A stretch of 15,288 nt of DNA from JBOGEB01 sp050743125 (GTDB lineage: Bacteria > Actinomycetota > Nitriliruptoria > Euzebyales > Egibacteraceae). The position numbers and the translations under genes were made by a program. Positions within the stretch are counted from its first letter, which is position 1. The number at the start of each line of letters is the position of its first letter. Where the stretch lies: assembly GCA_050743125.1 (NCBI GenBank), contig JBOGEB010000095.1, positions 1 through 15,288 of the forward strand, in the 5' to 3' direction. The notes under the pieces were generated by a model that saw nothing but the letters and a program-made list of their open reading frames with translations, was not told where the DNA came from and made no database searches. Below, in pieces: positions 1 to 6,472 of this stretch.

Positions 1-275
1 TGCACGAGGACGGCAGCCGGCGGCTGGCGCGCGAAGTGGCGGTCGAGCAGCCTGACCGCCTCGCCGATCTGGTGACCGCGGGAAGCGCCGCCGACGGCCA
101 GGACCAGGGCGGGAGCCGGCAGGCCGAACTCGCGGAAGAACGCCGGGCCCAGCCGGTCGTCGTAGTGCTGCCCGGTGTACACGATCCGCGCCTGCGGGCC
201 GAGCAGCCGGATCAGCTCCGCGAGCTTGATGATCTCCGGGCGGGTGCCCAAGACCACCGCCACGGTCCTGTTCAC
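1..275 (-). CDS. wecB: UDP-N-acetylglucosamine 2-epimerase (non-hydrolysing, WecB/MnaA type), 5' part only
   Basis: Reading the minus strand from a GTG at 275 gives 91 codons that run off the left edge. Near the N-terminus is VVLGTRPEIIKLAELIRLLG, followed by the stretch VYTGQHYDDRLG. The GTRPE...K motif and the TGQHY segment are the N-terminal Rossmann signature of UDP-GlcNAc 2-epimerases, which interconvert UDP-GlcNAc and UDP-ManNAc in the cytoplasm for surface polysaccharides. A second in-frame GTG lies at 284. I prefer 275 because family members begin only a few residues before the GTRPE strand, and a G-rich GGGGTGGG sequence lies just upstream. It is the last visible gene of the minus-strand glycan cluster, about 80 bases after the flippase stop. 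Most of the enzyme, including the catalytic acids, lies outside the window. Confidence 0.85.
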   Translation of the reverse strand, partial: MNRTVAVVLGTRPEIIKLAELIRLLGPQARIVYTGQHYDDRLGPAFFREFGLPAPALVLAVGGASRGHQIGEAVRLLDRHFARQPPAAVLV

Positions 276-358
276 GTCGCCCACCCCGCGAGGGAACGGG
301 TGTCGAGGCACCGCAGGGCGTTGTCGTGGAATCGCCGACGAAGGCTCACCAGGACGTC

Positions 359-1795
359 TCACCGCTGTGAACCCGAGGATGACCAGCGGAACCCGCCCAG
401 GCGTCCCGGCTCTGACCCGTTTCGCCACCCCGCCTTCGTCATCAACAGGAGCGCGGTGAGCTCGCCGGCGACGAAGCCGTTGCCGACCTGCACGCTCGGG
501 TTGGACGGCGTCAGCAGCGTGACCGTGACCGTGACTGCTGCCGCGAGCGTCCAGGCGGCAGCCACCCGGCTCGTCTGGCCGAGCGCCACCAGGATCTGGG
601 TCGAGCACAGCACCGCCGCCGCCAGGGCAGTGCCGCACGCCACGAGCGCCGCCAGGGCGGGTGGCGGCGCGAACTCCGCTCCGAACATCAACCCGACGAC
701 CGCCGGCCCGAGCCACAGTCCCCCCGCCCAGGCAACCGCCGCCGCGGCGACGCCGCCTGCGGCCAGCCGTGTCGCCCAGGCGCGCAGTGTCTGGTAATCA
801 CCCCCGGCGGCAAGCGCGGTCAACGGCGGGAGGACCCGCGCGAGGGCGCTCTGGACGATCCAGAGCGGCCCGCGGAACAGCGCGAAGGTCAGGAACACCA
901 CGCTCACCACCACTGGCGTCGCGCCGAGGGCTCCGACCACCAGCGGTGCCGAGCCGATCACGGCCTGCGACAGCGTGTTGGCGAAGATCAGCGGGCCGAG
1001 GAACTCCCGAACACTGCCGAGTCCGTCGCTGGCGCTCTGCACACCGACTCGTGCTGCACTGAACGGCCGCAGGAGCAGCACCGCGAACGGCGCCGCGACC
1101 ATCGCCCACGCGAGGAGGCGTCCGTCCTCAGCCGCCAGCAGCGCGGGACCGGTCAACGCCAGCCGCAGCAGCCCTTCACCGGCCGTCGCCAGCCCGTACG
1201 CGCGGTACCGACGCCGACCGGCGAGGTAGCCGCGACCGACGGCAAAGACCGTGTAGCCGACGACGAGCAGGCCGGCGACCGCGACATAGGCCGGGTCGCC
1301 GTCCAAGAGGCGGTCGCGCAGCAACCAGGCGAGGCCGGTCACCCCGACGGTGCTTGCCGCCAGCACACCGAGCAGTGGCTGGGCGACGGCCCCCAGCTTG
1401 GCCGTTTGTCCGCCGGTCAGCTCCAGGCGTCGGGTAACCAGCTGCTCCACGGGAACCAGCGCGACCATCAGGACCAGGACCTGCAGGGTCCACAGAACGC
1501 TGAGCGGCGCGAAGTCGACCGGCCCCAGCGCCCGGCCGCCGACGAGCTGAAACCCGTAGGCGCCGAAAGCGCCGACCGCGGTCCCCCCGACCATGACGAC
1601 CGTGGCGTTCACCAGTGCGGGGCGCGTAGAGGCGGGTGCCCCGGCGCTGATGTCGGACCCACCGCTGGCGCTGATGTCGGACCCACCGCTGAGGCTCATG
1701 TCGGACCCACCGCTGGCGCTGATGTCGGACCCACCGCTGGCGCTGATGTCGGACCCACCGCTGGCGCTGATGTCGGACCCACCGCTGAGGCTCAT
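359..1795 (-). CDS. Polysaccharide/lipid-linked glycan flippase-like multi-spanning membrane protein
   Basis: A 478-residue protein dominated by hydrophobic helices, from about residue 60 (VNATVVMVGGTAVGAFGAYG) to about 460, with roughly a dozen likely membrane spans. Size and pattern fit the Wzx/MATE-like polysaccharide biosynthesis family that flips lipid-linked sugars across the membrane. This is inferred from topology and neighbours; I see no decisive motif. The first ~52 residues are not family sequence: they are six 8-residue repeats (SGGSDISA or SGGSDMSL) encoded by a 24-bp tandem array. The ATG at 1795 forms an ATGA overlap with the deacetylase stop, so the two genes are probably translationally coupled. 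A second ATG in the same repeat context lies at 1699, giving a 446-residue product. The true start may be either, or vary with repeat number. Confidence 0.75.
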   Translation of the reverse strand: MSLSGGSDISASGGSDISASGGSDISASGGSDMSLSGGSDISASGGSDISAGAPASTRPALVNATVVMVGGTAVGAFGAYGFQLVGGRALGPVDFAPLSVLWTLQVLVLMVALVPVEQLVTRRLELTGGQTAKLGAVAQPLLGVLAASTVGVTGLAWLLRDRLLDGDPAYVAVAGLLVVGYTVFAVGRGYLAGRRRYRAYGLATAGEGLLRLALTGPALLAAEDGRLLAWAMVAAPFAVLLLRPFSAARVGVQSASDGLGSVREFLGPLIFANTLSQAVIGSAPLVVGALGATPVVVSVVFLTFALFRGPLWIVQSALARVLPPLTALAAGGDYQTLRAWATRLAAGGVAAAAVAWAGGLWLGPAVVGLMFGAEFAPPPALAALVACGTALAAAVLCSTQILVALGQTSRVAAAWTLAAAVTVTVTLLTPSNPSVQVGNGFVAGELTALLLMTKAGWRNGSEPGRLGGFRWSSSGSQR

Positions 1796-1816
1796 GTCGG
1801 ACCCACCGCTGAGGCT
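1643..1816 (-). repeat. 24-bp tandem repeat array across the deacetylase stop / flippase start
   Basis: About seven copies of a 24-bp unit. Read on the minus strand it is AGC GGT GGG TCC GAC ATS AGC SYC, giving SGGSD(I/M)S(A/L). Units starting at 1795 and 1699 carry ATG; the others carry ATC. The array starts inside the last codons of the deacetylase, where it is read in another frame as ASAVGPT and stop, and continues for ~50 codons into the flippase. Each unit has the SD-like GGTGGG six bases before the ATG/ATC position. The same unit family, slightly diverged, forms the array at 2779-2850. Confidence 0.95.
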
Positions 1817-2850
1817 CTGGTGGCCACCACCCTCAGCTCGCCTGCCGAAAGAAGCTCAACCTCGGCGGCCTGGTTCAGCGGCACGACCTGGAAGTCGTCG
1901 GCCAAGAGCGTGAGCGTCCGGCGCAGCACGTCCACCTTCTGCGGCCACGGGCGCGCCATGCCCGGCAGGTACGACAGGCTCGGCACGTCATGGTCGTCGC
2001 AGACGTCCGGCGGGTGCAGCAGGAACGACGGCGCGATGCCTCGCCGTCGGCACGCGCGCAGGCCACTGCGCAGATAGGCATGCGCAGCCCTTGGGCTGCG
2101 CGCCGCCAGGGCCTGGAGATAGCTGGCGTGGATCGGGGTCCGCAGCAGCGGGAAGGTCGTGATCGGCAGCTCCAGCAGCAGCCCGGCGTCGGTGTCCCAG
2201 CAGAACGGCGACAGGGGAAGCAGCGCGTTTGCCGCCGGCCCGAACAGGTCTCGTTGGCGGCCGGTTGCACGGCGGGCGGCCTGGCTCATCGTCGCCCGGT
2301 GGTGCAGCCGCAGCAGCGGCGCCAGACAGGTCGGCAGCACCGACGCGTCGTATGCGTAGCCCTGGCGGACCAGCGTCTGCAACAGCGTCGGGCTGCGTCC
2401 GTACGACGGGCAGCGAAAACCCGTCGGTCGTCGGCCCGTGACCGCGATGATCGCCTTGGCCGTACGGGCCAGGTCGTCGGCGATCTGCGCAGGCTCGAGC
2501 GACGCCAAATCATCGCGGTGAAGGAAGCTGTGGCTCGCGACCTCGTGACCGGCGGCGGCAAGCGCGCTGACCGCCTCGTGCCCGGCAGGGGTCTGCGCGT
2601 CACGGCCGACAACGAAGACCGTCATGCGCAGGTCGAGCTCGTCCAGCAAACAGATCAGGCGCTCGACCGCGCGGGGCAGCAGCGTCGGTGCGTCTCGCCA
2701 GCCGGCGTCCCCATGCGTGCGCAAGTACGCCCACACGTCGTCGAGGTCCAGCGACAGCGTGGCGAGCGGGCGGCTCATGCCAGATCCACCGCTGGCGCTC
2801 ATGCCAGGTTCGCCGCTGGCGCTCATGCCAGATCCACCGCTGGCGCTCAC
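1792..2850 (-). CDS. Polysaccharide deacetylase (NodB homology domain, CE4-like)
   Basis: The core starts at the ATG at 2778 (MSRPLATLSLDLDDVW) and is 328 residues long. It shows the NodB pattern: the early acidic cluster SLDLDD (Asp11, 13 and 14 from that ATG), the metal-binding H-x3-H in HEVASHSFLHRDDL, and GFRCPSYG with the conserved Arg and Pro. Such enzymes remove N- or O-acetyl groups from glycans. No signal peptide is evident, so it may act in the cytoplasm on a lipid-linked intermediate. I give the longest start, GTG at 2850, because it makes a GTGA overlap with the oxidoreductase stop. ATG codons at 2826, 2802 and 2778 are equally placed after SD-like sequence, since they lie in 24-bp repeats. 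The reading frame stays open further upstream to 3078, but that part lies inside the oxidoreductase gene and is not credible. Confidence 0.85.
   Translation of the reverse strand: MSASGGSGMSASGEPGMSASGGSGMSRPLATLSLDLDDVWAYLRTHGDAGWRDAPTLLPRAVERLICLLDELDLRMTVFVVGRDAQTPAGHEAVSALAAAGHEVASHSFLHRDDLASLEPAQIADDLARTAKAIIAVTGRRPTGFRCPSYGRSPTLLQTLVRQGYAYDASVLPTCLAPLLRLHHRATMSQAARRATGRQRDLFGPAANALLPLSPFCWDTDAGLLLELPITTFPLLRTPIHASYLQALAARSPRAAHAYLRSGLRACRRRGIAPSFLLHPPDVCDDHDVPSLSYLPGMARPWPQKVDVLRRTLTLLADDFQVVPLNQAAEVELLSAGELRVVATRASAVGPT
2779..2850 (-). repeat. Three 24-bp repeats carrying start codons at the oxidoreductase/deacetylase junction
   Basis: On the minus strand the units begin at 2850 (GTG), 2826 (ATG) and 2802 (ATG), and a fourth start codon at 2778 opens the deacetylase core. 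The consensus unit is RTG AGC GCC AGC GGT GGA TCT GGC (MSASGGSG); the middle copy is diverged (GGC GAA CCT). In the outer copies GGTGGA lies six bases before the next ATG, close to a Shine-Dalgarno sequence. Just upstream, the end of the oxidoreductase gene holds a degenerate copy (AGCGGGTGGCCCCGTGAGC), which suggests the array grew from the native start region. Confidence 0.95.
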
Positions 2851-4169
2851 GGGGCCACCCGCTGGGGGGCGGGTTGAGCGTGGCGGGCCAGCAGGTGGTC
2901 GACGACCTCGTGCGCCAGGCCGGCGCTGGAGTTCCAGCTCGTGACCTGCGGATAGATGTGCGCCGTCGTGGCCAGCAGCAGGCGCGTCTCGCCCACGTCG
3001 ATCGCGGGCTTGATCGAGCCGTAGCCGAGCGGGTAGACGGGCTCCACGAACGGCGCCTTGAAGACGCGGACCTCGCAAACGTCCTCGACCCGCAGCGGCA
3101 GGTCGGCGTAGAGGTTCAGGAGCTGCTTCGTCCAGCGGTCGGCGATGCTCGCGTCGTCCTCAGCGAACAGCGCCGAGTTGCGGTCGGTGTACTTCATGAC
3201 GTACGCGAGGTGCCGCCCGTCGTACCCCGCGGTGCCGGCCAGAGTGGACGTCTCGATGACGCCGTCGAACTCAGTGCCTGACCGCAGGACTGGGGTCCAG
3301 TAGCACCCGTCGAGGGGGCGAGCCAAGAAGAACAGCACGTTGACGACGCCCAGGTAGGGCAGCCGCAGCGACGGCAGCCGCGCCTTCAGCGCAGCGTCGG
3401 CGAGCTGGTGCAGCAGCGGCAGCGGCACCGTCGAGACCACCCAGTCGCCGTCGACCGCCTCCCCGCCGGACAGCTCGACGCGGACCCCGCCTGGTGTCTC
3501 GCGGATCTTGGTGACGGGGGTGGCGGTGCGGACCGTCCCGCCGTGCGTCTCGATCGCGGCGCGCAGCCCGTCGATGATCGCCTTGTAGCCGCCTTCGGGG
3601 TACCCGCGGGTCGCCACGTTCTTCTCGCGACCCAGCCGCTGGAACAGGTACAACGCCGGGACGTCGCCGACGGCGGGACCGAACTTGGAGCGAAACAGCG
3701 GCTGGAGGACCCGCTCCCACACGGCGTCGCCGTACAGGCCCCGCAGCCAGTCCTCGCTGCGCACGTTGTCAAGGTCTTCGCCCCGCCCGAGGTGGCGCAG
3801 CAGCAGCGAGACGACGCCGAGCCGCAACCGCTGCACCAGCGTCAGGGGACGGAAGCGCAGCAGGTCCAGCGGCGTGTTGAACGGGTAGCGGGTCCCGTCG
3901 ACGACGAAGCCCATCCGCGTCGGCCGCCATCTGACGGCATCGGCCAGGCCGATCTCGCCGAGCAGCGACAGCAGATGCCCGTCGGTCGGCATGACGCAGT
4001 GGTAGAAGCGCTCCACCCACTGTTCGCCGCTGCGGAAGAACGTCCCGAGACCGCCGAGCTGCTCGCTGCTCTCCAGCAGCGTCGTGTGCGCCCCCTGGCG
4101 ACTGAGGTGGTGGGCGGAGGCGAGGCCGGCGATGCCGCCCCCGATGACGATGACGCGTGGCTGCGTCAT
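2847..4169 (-). CDS. NAD(P)/FAD-dependent oxidoreductase (amine oxidase / protoporphyrinogen-oxidase-like fold)
   Basis: A 440-residue flavoprotein. The N-terminal strand VIVIGGGIAGLASAHHLS carries the dinucleotide-binding GxGxxG (Gly10, 12 and 15), followed by an acidic residue in LLESSEQLGGLGTFF, the usual contact to the FAD ribose. The C-terminal GETRLLLATTAHIYPQ resembles the second FAD-contact region. Relatives of this type occur in polysaccharide clusters, and some resemble UDP-galactopyranose mutase or phytoene desaturase folds; the substrate here cannot be told. It begins four bases after the glycosyltransferase stop, and its own TGA overlaps the GTG of the deacetylase, so it is mid-operon. 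The heme genes in this window are distant and on the other strand, so a role in heme synthesis is unlikely. Confidence 0.8.
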   Translation of the reverse strand: MTQPRVIVIGGGIAGLASAHHLSRQGAHTTLLESSEQLGGLGTFFRSGEQWVERFYHCVMPTDGHLLSLLGEIGLADAVRWRPTRMGFVVDGTRYPFNTPLDLLRFRPLTLVQRLRLGVVSLLLRHLGRGEDLDNVRSEDWLRGLYGDAVWERVLQPLFRSKFGPAVGDVPALYLFQRLGREKNVATRGYPEGGYKAIIDGLRAAIETHGGTVRTATPVTKIRETPGGVRVELSGGEAVDGDWVVSTVPLPLLHQLADAALKARLPSLRLPYLGVVNVLFFLARPLDGCYWTPVLRSGTEFDGVIETSTLAGTAGYDGRHLAYVMKYTDRNSALFAEDDASIADRWTKQLLNLYADLPLRVEDVCEVRVFKAPFVEPVYPLGYGSIKPAIDVGETRLLLATTAHIYPQVTSWNSSAGLAHEVVDHLLARHAQPAPQRVAP

Positions 4170-4173
4170 GCGC

Positions 4174-4923
4174 TCACAGGACCCGGTACGGCGGCGGCGC
4201 CAGCCGGTCGCGCAGCAGCAGCTTGAGGTACTGCACGGTCGTGCGCCGTAGTTTGAGCTTGCTGGCGCCCTGCTTGCGGTCGTAGCGCAGCACGAGCGGC
4301 ACCTCCACGACGACCGGCTGGCAGTGGCGCAGCTTCAGCAGCAGCTCGACCATGCAGGCGAAACCCTGCTCCTCGATCAGCCGCTCTCCCCAGTGGGCGG
4401 CGGCGCGCCGCAGCAAGCTGACGCGATAGGCCCGAAAGCCGCTGGTGAAGTCCCGGATGGTGTCGAGGTGCAGCACCTGACGGAACACCACTGCGGCTCC
4501 CCGCGACAGCAACCGGCGAAACGGCGGTGCCGTCGTGTCGTCGCCACCATCGACGAAGCGTGAGCAGATCACCACGTCCGCGCCGTCGGCGATCGCCTGA
4601 CGGAGCAACCGGATCAGCTGCGGATCGTGGGTGTCGTCCGCATCCATCACCACGACGATGTCGTCGGCACCCGCGACCTCCAGGACCGCCTGCAGCCCTG
4701 ACTGGACCGCCCGCCCCAGTCCCAGGTTGACCGGGTGCGGGACGACCCTGACCGCTAACCCGGGCGTGCCCCGAGCCGCTACCTCCGCCGTCCCGTCAGC
4801 CGAACCGTCGTCGACGACCCAGACGGTCAGTCGCTCGCTCTGCGCGAGGGTGGCCAGCCGGCCAAGCAGCGGCGGCAGGGACGCCGCCTCGTTGTAGGCG
4901 GGCAGGACGACGTGCGCCACCAC
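4174..4923 (-). CDS. Glycosyltransferase family 2, dolichyl-phosphate mannosyltransferase (DPM1)-like
   Basis: A GT-A fold transferase that likely moves a sugar from a nucleotide donor to polyprenyl phosphate. From the GTG at 4923 it is 249 residues, the usual size of soluble DPM1-like enzymes. Visible motifs: VVLPAYNEAASLPPLL at the N-terminus, VVDDGSADGTAEVA (Asp38-39), the metal-binding DAD at about residues 94-96 in VVVMDADDTHDP, TSGFRAYR, and the C-terminal QGASKLKL. The frame stays open to an ATG at 5142, and the ATG at 5121 has a good GGGAG seven bases upstream. However, the extra 66-73 residues are Ala/Ser-rich, match nothing in the family and have clearly lower third-position GC, so I favour the later start; AAGG lies 11 bases before it. 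First gene of the minus-strand glycan cluster. Confidence 0.85.
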   Translation of the reverse strand: MVAHVVLPAYNEAASLPPLLGRLATLAQSERLTVWVVDDGSADGTAEVAARGTPGLAVRVVPHPVNLGLGRAVQSGLQAVLEVAGADDIVVVMDADDTHDPQLIRLLRQAIADGADVVICSRFVDGGDDTTAPPFRRLLSRGAAVVFRQVLHLDTIRDFTSGFRAYRVSLLRRAAAHWGERLIEEQGFACMVELLLKLRHCQPVVVEVPLVLRYDRKQGASKLKLRRTTVQYLKLLLRDRLAPPPYRVL

Positions 4924-5105
4924 ACACGTCGCCGCCTTGACTCCTGCATCTGTGGCTGCCGCCCCCGAGGCACTCGCGACAGCTGCCTCAACTCTGGCCA
5001 CGCCAGTTGTAGCAATTCCTCGACTGGAGGGCGAGATGCCGTCAGCCGGGCCGCTTGGGCTTTGAATTCCCCGGTCTCGGCCATTCCAGGCAGCGGCAGA
5101 CGGAG

Positions 5106-5111
5106 TATAAT
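5106..5111 (+). promoter_or_regulatory. Consensus -10 box TATAAT
   Basis: A perfect TATAAT, rare by chance in DNA this GC-rich, about nine bases before the first hairpin of the candidate small RNA. No good -35 is seen: TTCCAG at 5084-5089, with a 16-base spacer, is poor. The reverse strand of the same site reads TATTATACT, so a minus-strand promoter for the glycosyltransferase is also possible. Confidence 0.4.
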
Positions 5112-5117
5112 AGCTCT

Positions 5118-5230
5118 GCATTGTGGGACTCCCAATTTCCATAGTGCTGGGGCCGGTGCGCGAACACCGCGGTCCCGGGGAGACCGGTTCGTCACCTCGG
5201 TGACGTTCGGTCTCCCCGCTTACTTCTTTT
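5118..5230 (+). ncRNA. Candidate intergenic small RNA
   Basis: Starting about seven bases after the TATAAT box, the plus strand carries three consecutive stem-loops: 5120-5136 (ATT..GGG, loop ACT, CCC AAT), 5154-5169 (CGGTG, loop CGCGAA, CACCG) and 5177-5217. The last has a ten-bp perfect stem, GGGGAGACCG/CGGTCTCCCC, around an inner GTCAC-CTCG-GTGAC hairpin. It is followed by the T-rich GCTTACTTCTTTT, as in a Rho-independent terminator. No convincing open reading frame lies between promoter and terminator. It is transcribed away from the glycosyltransferase. No known RNA family is recognised; the call rests on layout alone. Confidence 0.35.
5177..5230 (+). terminator. Strong hairpin with T-rich tail (Rho-independent terminator-like)
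   Basis: Ten perfect base pairs (5177-5186 with 5208-5217), a nested five- or six-bp stem at 5191-5204, then eight T in thirteen bases. The tail lies only on the plus-strand side, so it would stop plus-strand transcripts, yet no plus-strand protein gene lies upstream. That is why I link it to a small RNA. Confidence 0.55.
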
Positions 5231-5352
5231 GCGGATTACGTAGGTGCTCCTTTGTTCAATGCATGCGCTGGCCATCGAGTGTTGCGGTGTGGGACCCAGT
5301 CGGCCCCCATGATGTATCAGCCATGTGTCAGCAAGCCCGAAAGCCGTTCCCG

Positions 5353-5652
5353 TCAGCGGTTCGCCGGTACATCCGATACGTAAGCACCGACATCCACGAT
5401 ATGGCCGCCTTGCGGAACTCTTCTTCCGCCGTAAGATCGTCCCGTGAGTGTGCTGATGCACGGGACGTACGCTACCGTCAAAGGGGTGCCGTCCACGTCG
5501 AAGGCTTCCCAGGCACCCAAACCCGCCAAGGAGCCCGGCTTTCCCACCTTGCCAGCGGCTCGCCTGACCTCCAGCAGGGCACCGTCGATCAACGTCGAAA
5601 GACGGAACTGGAAGTCGTCCTTGGTGATAAGCGCCTTTAGATGTCCTTGCTC
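5353..5652 (-). pseudogene. Unrecognised coding-like fragment
   Basis: A minus-strand open frame after a TAG at 5653-5655, about 99 codons, ending in TGA. The only early start is TTG at 5592. The peptide reads like a natural protein (ITKDDFQFRLSTLIDGALLE, then LGAWEAFDVDGTPLTVAYVP), but I do not recognise it. In a neighbouring frame just upstream lies VALANDGEVLERGGPTRC, ending in TAA at about 5637, so this may be the remains of one gene broken by a frameshift. No Shine-Dalgarno sequence is evident. It could equally be chance. Confidence 0.25.
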
Positions 5653-5774
5653 CTACATCGGGTAGGGCCACCCCGCTCCAGGACTTCGCCGTCGTTGGCG
5701 AGAGCAACCTCTACTATTACAGAAGCGACCGCGCAGCGAATCCTACAGCGGTGCCATTTTTGGCTACGGGGCGT

Positions 5775-5795
5775 GCCCCCAACGTCACAGGGGGC
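5775..5795 (-). terminator. GC hairpin after the response regulator
   Basis: GCCCCC (5775-5780) pairs with GGGGGC (5790-5795) around a nine-base loop, 14 bases beyond the stop of the response regulator on the minus strand. There is no T-tract, so if it ends transcription it is of the U-less kind common in actinobacteria. Confidence 0.35.
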
Positions 5796-5809
5796 GTGAG
5801 CGGAATGAA

Positions 5810-6472
5810 CTAGTCCGCTATGACTTTGTCGTCGGACCCCACAAGCAAACCGTGCGCGGAGGCCAACAACACCGCCTTGAGCCGGTTGTTGACGCCGAGT
5901 TTTGCCAGCAGGTTCTGCACGTGGCTGCGCACGGTATTCGCCGTGATCGTGAGATGGCTTGCAATCTCCTTGCTGCTCGCGCCGGTGGCGAGCAAGCACA
6001 GGACCTCTCGCTCGCGGTTGGTCAACTGCGACATGAGCAGCGCACGTTCATGCTCGTGGGACCGCCGCTCGGACCTGACCGCGGCGGTCACATGAGGTGG
6101 CGGGATGGTCTGGCCCGAACATACTCGTCTGAGTGACTCGATGAGCCTGGCCGTTGAGACTTGCGTCGGCAGGAGTCCGTGGAACCCAGCCTGGAGGACG
6201 TTCTTTGCGGTCTCCCTCGGATTTTCCTCTGGCGCCAGTATGAGAATTTTGACCACAGGTCTCATCTGCAACGCACGTCGGCCGACCTCGAGTCCACACA
6301 TGTCGGGGAGCGCGAGGTCGAGCAGGAGGACGTCAGGCGTGGCGCGCGGGAGCGCCTCCAGCGCATTTCGTCCGGTTGTGGCGACGCCGACCACGTCGAC
6401 TTCCGCATTCTCAAGGACCGAGGAGATCGCCTCAGCGAGCAACAGATGGCCCTGCACAACAAGGACCTTCAT
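5810..6472 (-). CDS. LuxR/NarL-family response regulator with degenerate receiver
   Basis: 220 residues: an N-terminal receiver domain (about 1-120) and a C-terminal LuxR helix-turn-helix (about 150-205: LTNREREVLCLLATGASSKE, then TANTVRSHVQNLLAKLGV). It should bind DNA and control transcription. The phospho-acceptor position is present as Asp52 (VLLLDLALPDMCG). The usual acidic pair after the first strand is replaced (MKVLVVQGH instead of VVDDH), the conserved Thr/Ser is Ala (ILILAPEE) and the conserved Lys is missing (GLLPTQVS instead of LLKDVS). Normal Mg2+-dependent phosphorylation is therefore doubtful. An excellent ribosome-binding site, GGGGAGGGGCG, precedes the ATG. No histidine kinase lies beside it, so it is an orphan, set in a lower-GC segment that suggests transfer. 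Confidence 0.9.
   Translation of the reverse strand: MKVLVVQGHLLLAEAISSVLENAEVDVVGVATTGRNALEALPRATPDVLLLDLALPDMCGLEVGRRALQMRPVVKILILAPEENPRETAKNVLQAGFHGLLPTQVSTARLIESLRRVCSGQTIPPPHVTAAVRSERRSHEHERALLMSQLTNREREVLCLLATGASSKEIASHLTITANTVRSHVQNLLAKLGVNNRLKAVLLASAHGLLVGSDDKVIAD

Larger units (their letters stand above)
4924..5809. other. Low-GC, gene-poor interval between the glycosyltransferase and the response regulator
   Basis: This stretch is visibly richer in A and T than the flanks and holds no gene I can name. Within it I see a candidate small RNA (5118-5230), an unrecognised coding-like fragment on the minus strand (5353-5652) and a hairpin just after the response regulator (5775-5795). 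The part 4924-5121 may be glycosyltransferase leader or an N-terminal extension. No transposase, tRNA or clear attachment site was found by eye. Confidence 0.6.

Noticed and set aside
1593..1913. Plus-strand open frame with LMSDPPLA repeats
   Set aside because: It is the reverse-strand reading of the 24-bp array and the deacetylase end; no start signal or family, and the minus-strand genes explain the sequence.
1643..2850. CRISPR array
   Set aside because: The units are contiguous 24-bp tandem repeats with no variable spacers, and are read in frame.
2851..3078. Longer deacetylase frame starting at 3078
   Set aside because: This part lies wholly inside the oxidoreductase gene in another frame; the GTGA overlap at 2850 is a better limit.
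4912..5640. Plus-strand 242-codon frame
   Set aside because: It crosses the strong terminator-like hairpin and has no recognisable motif or start signal.
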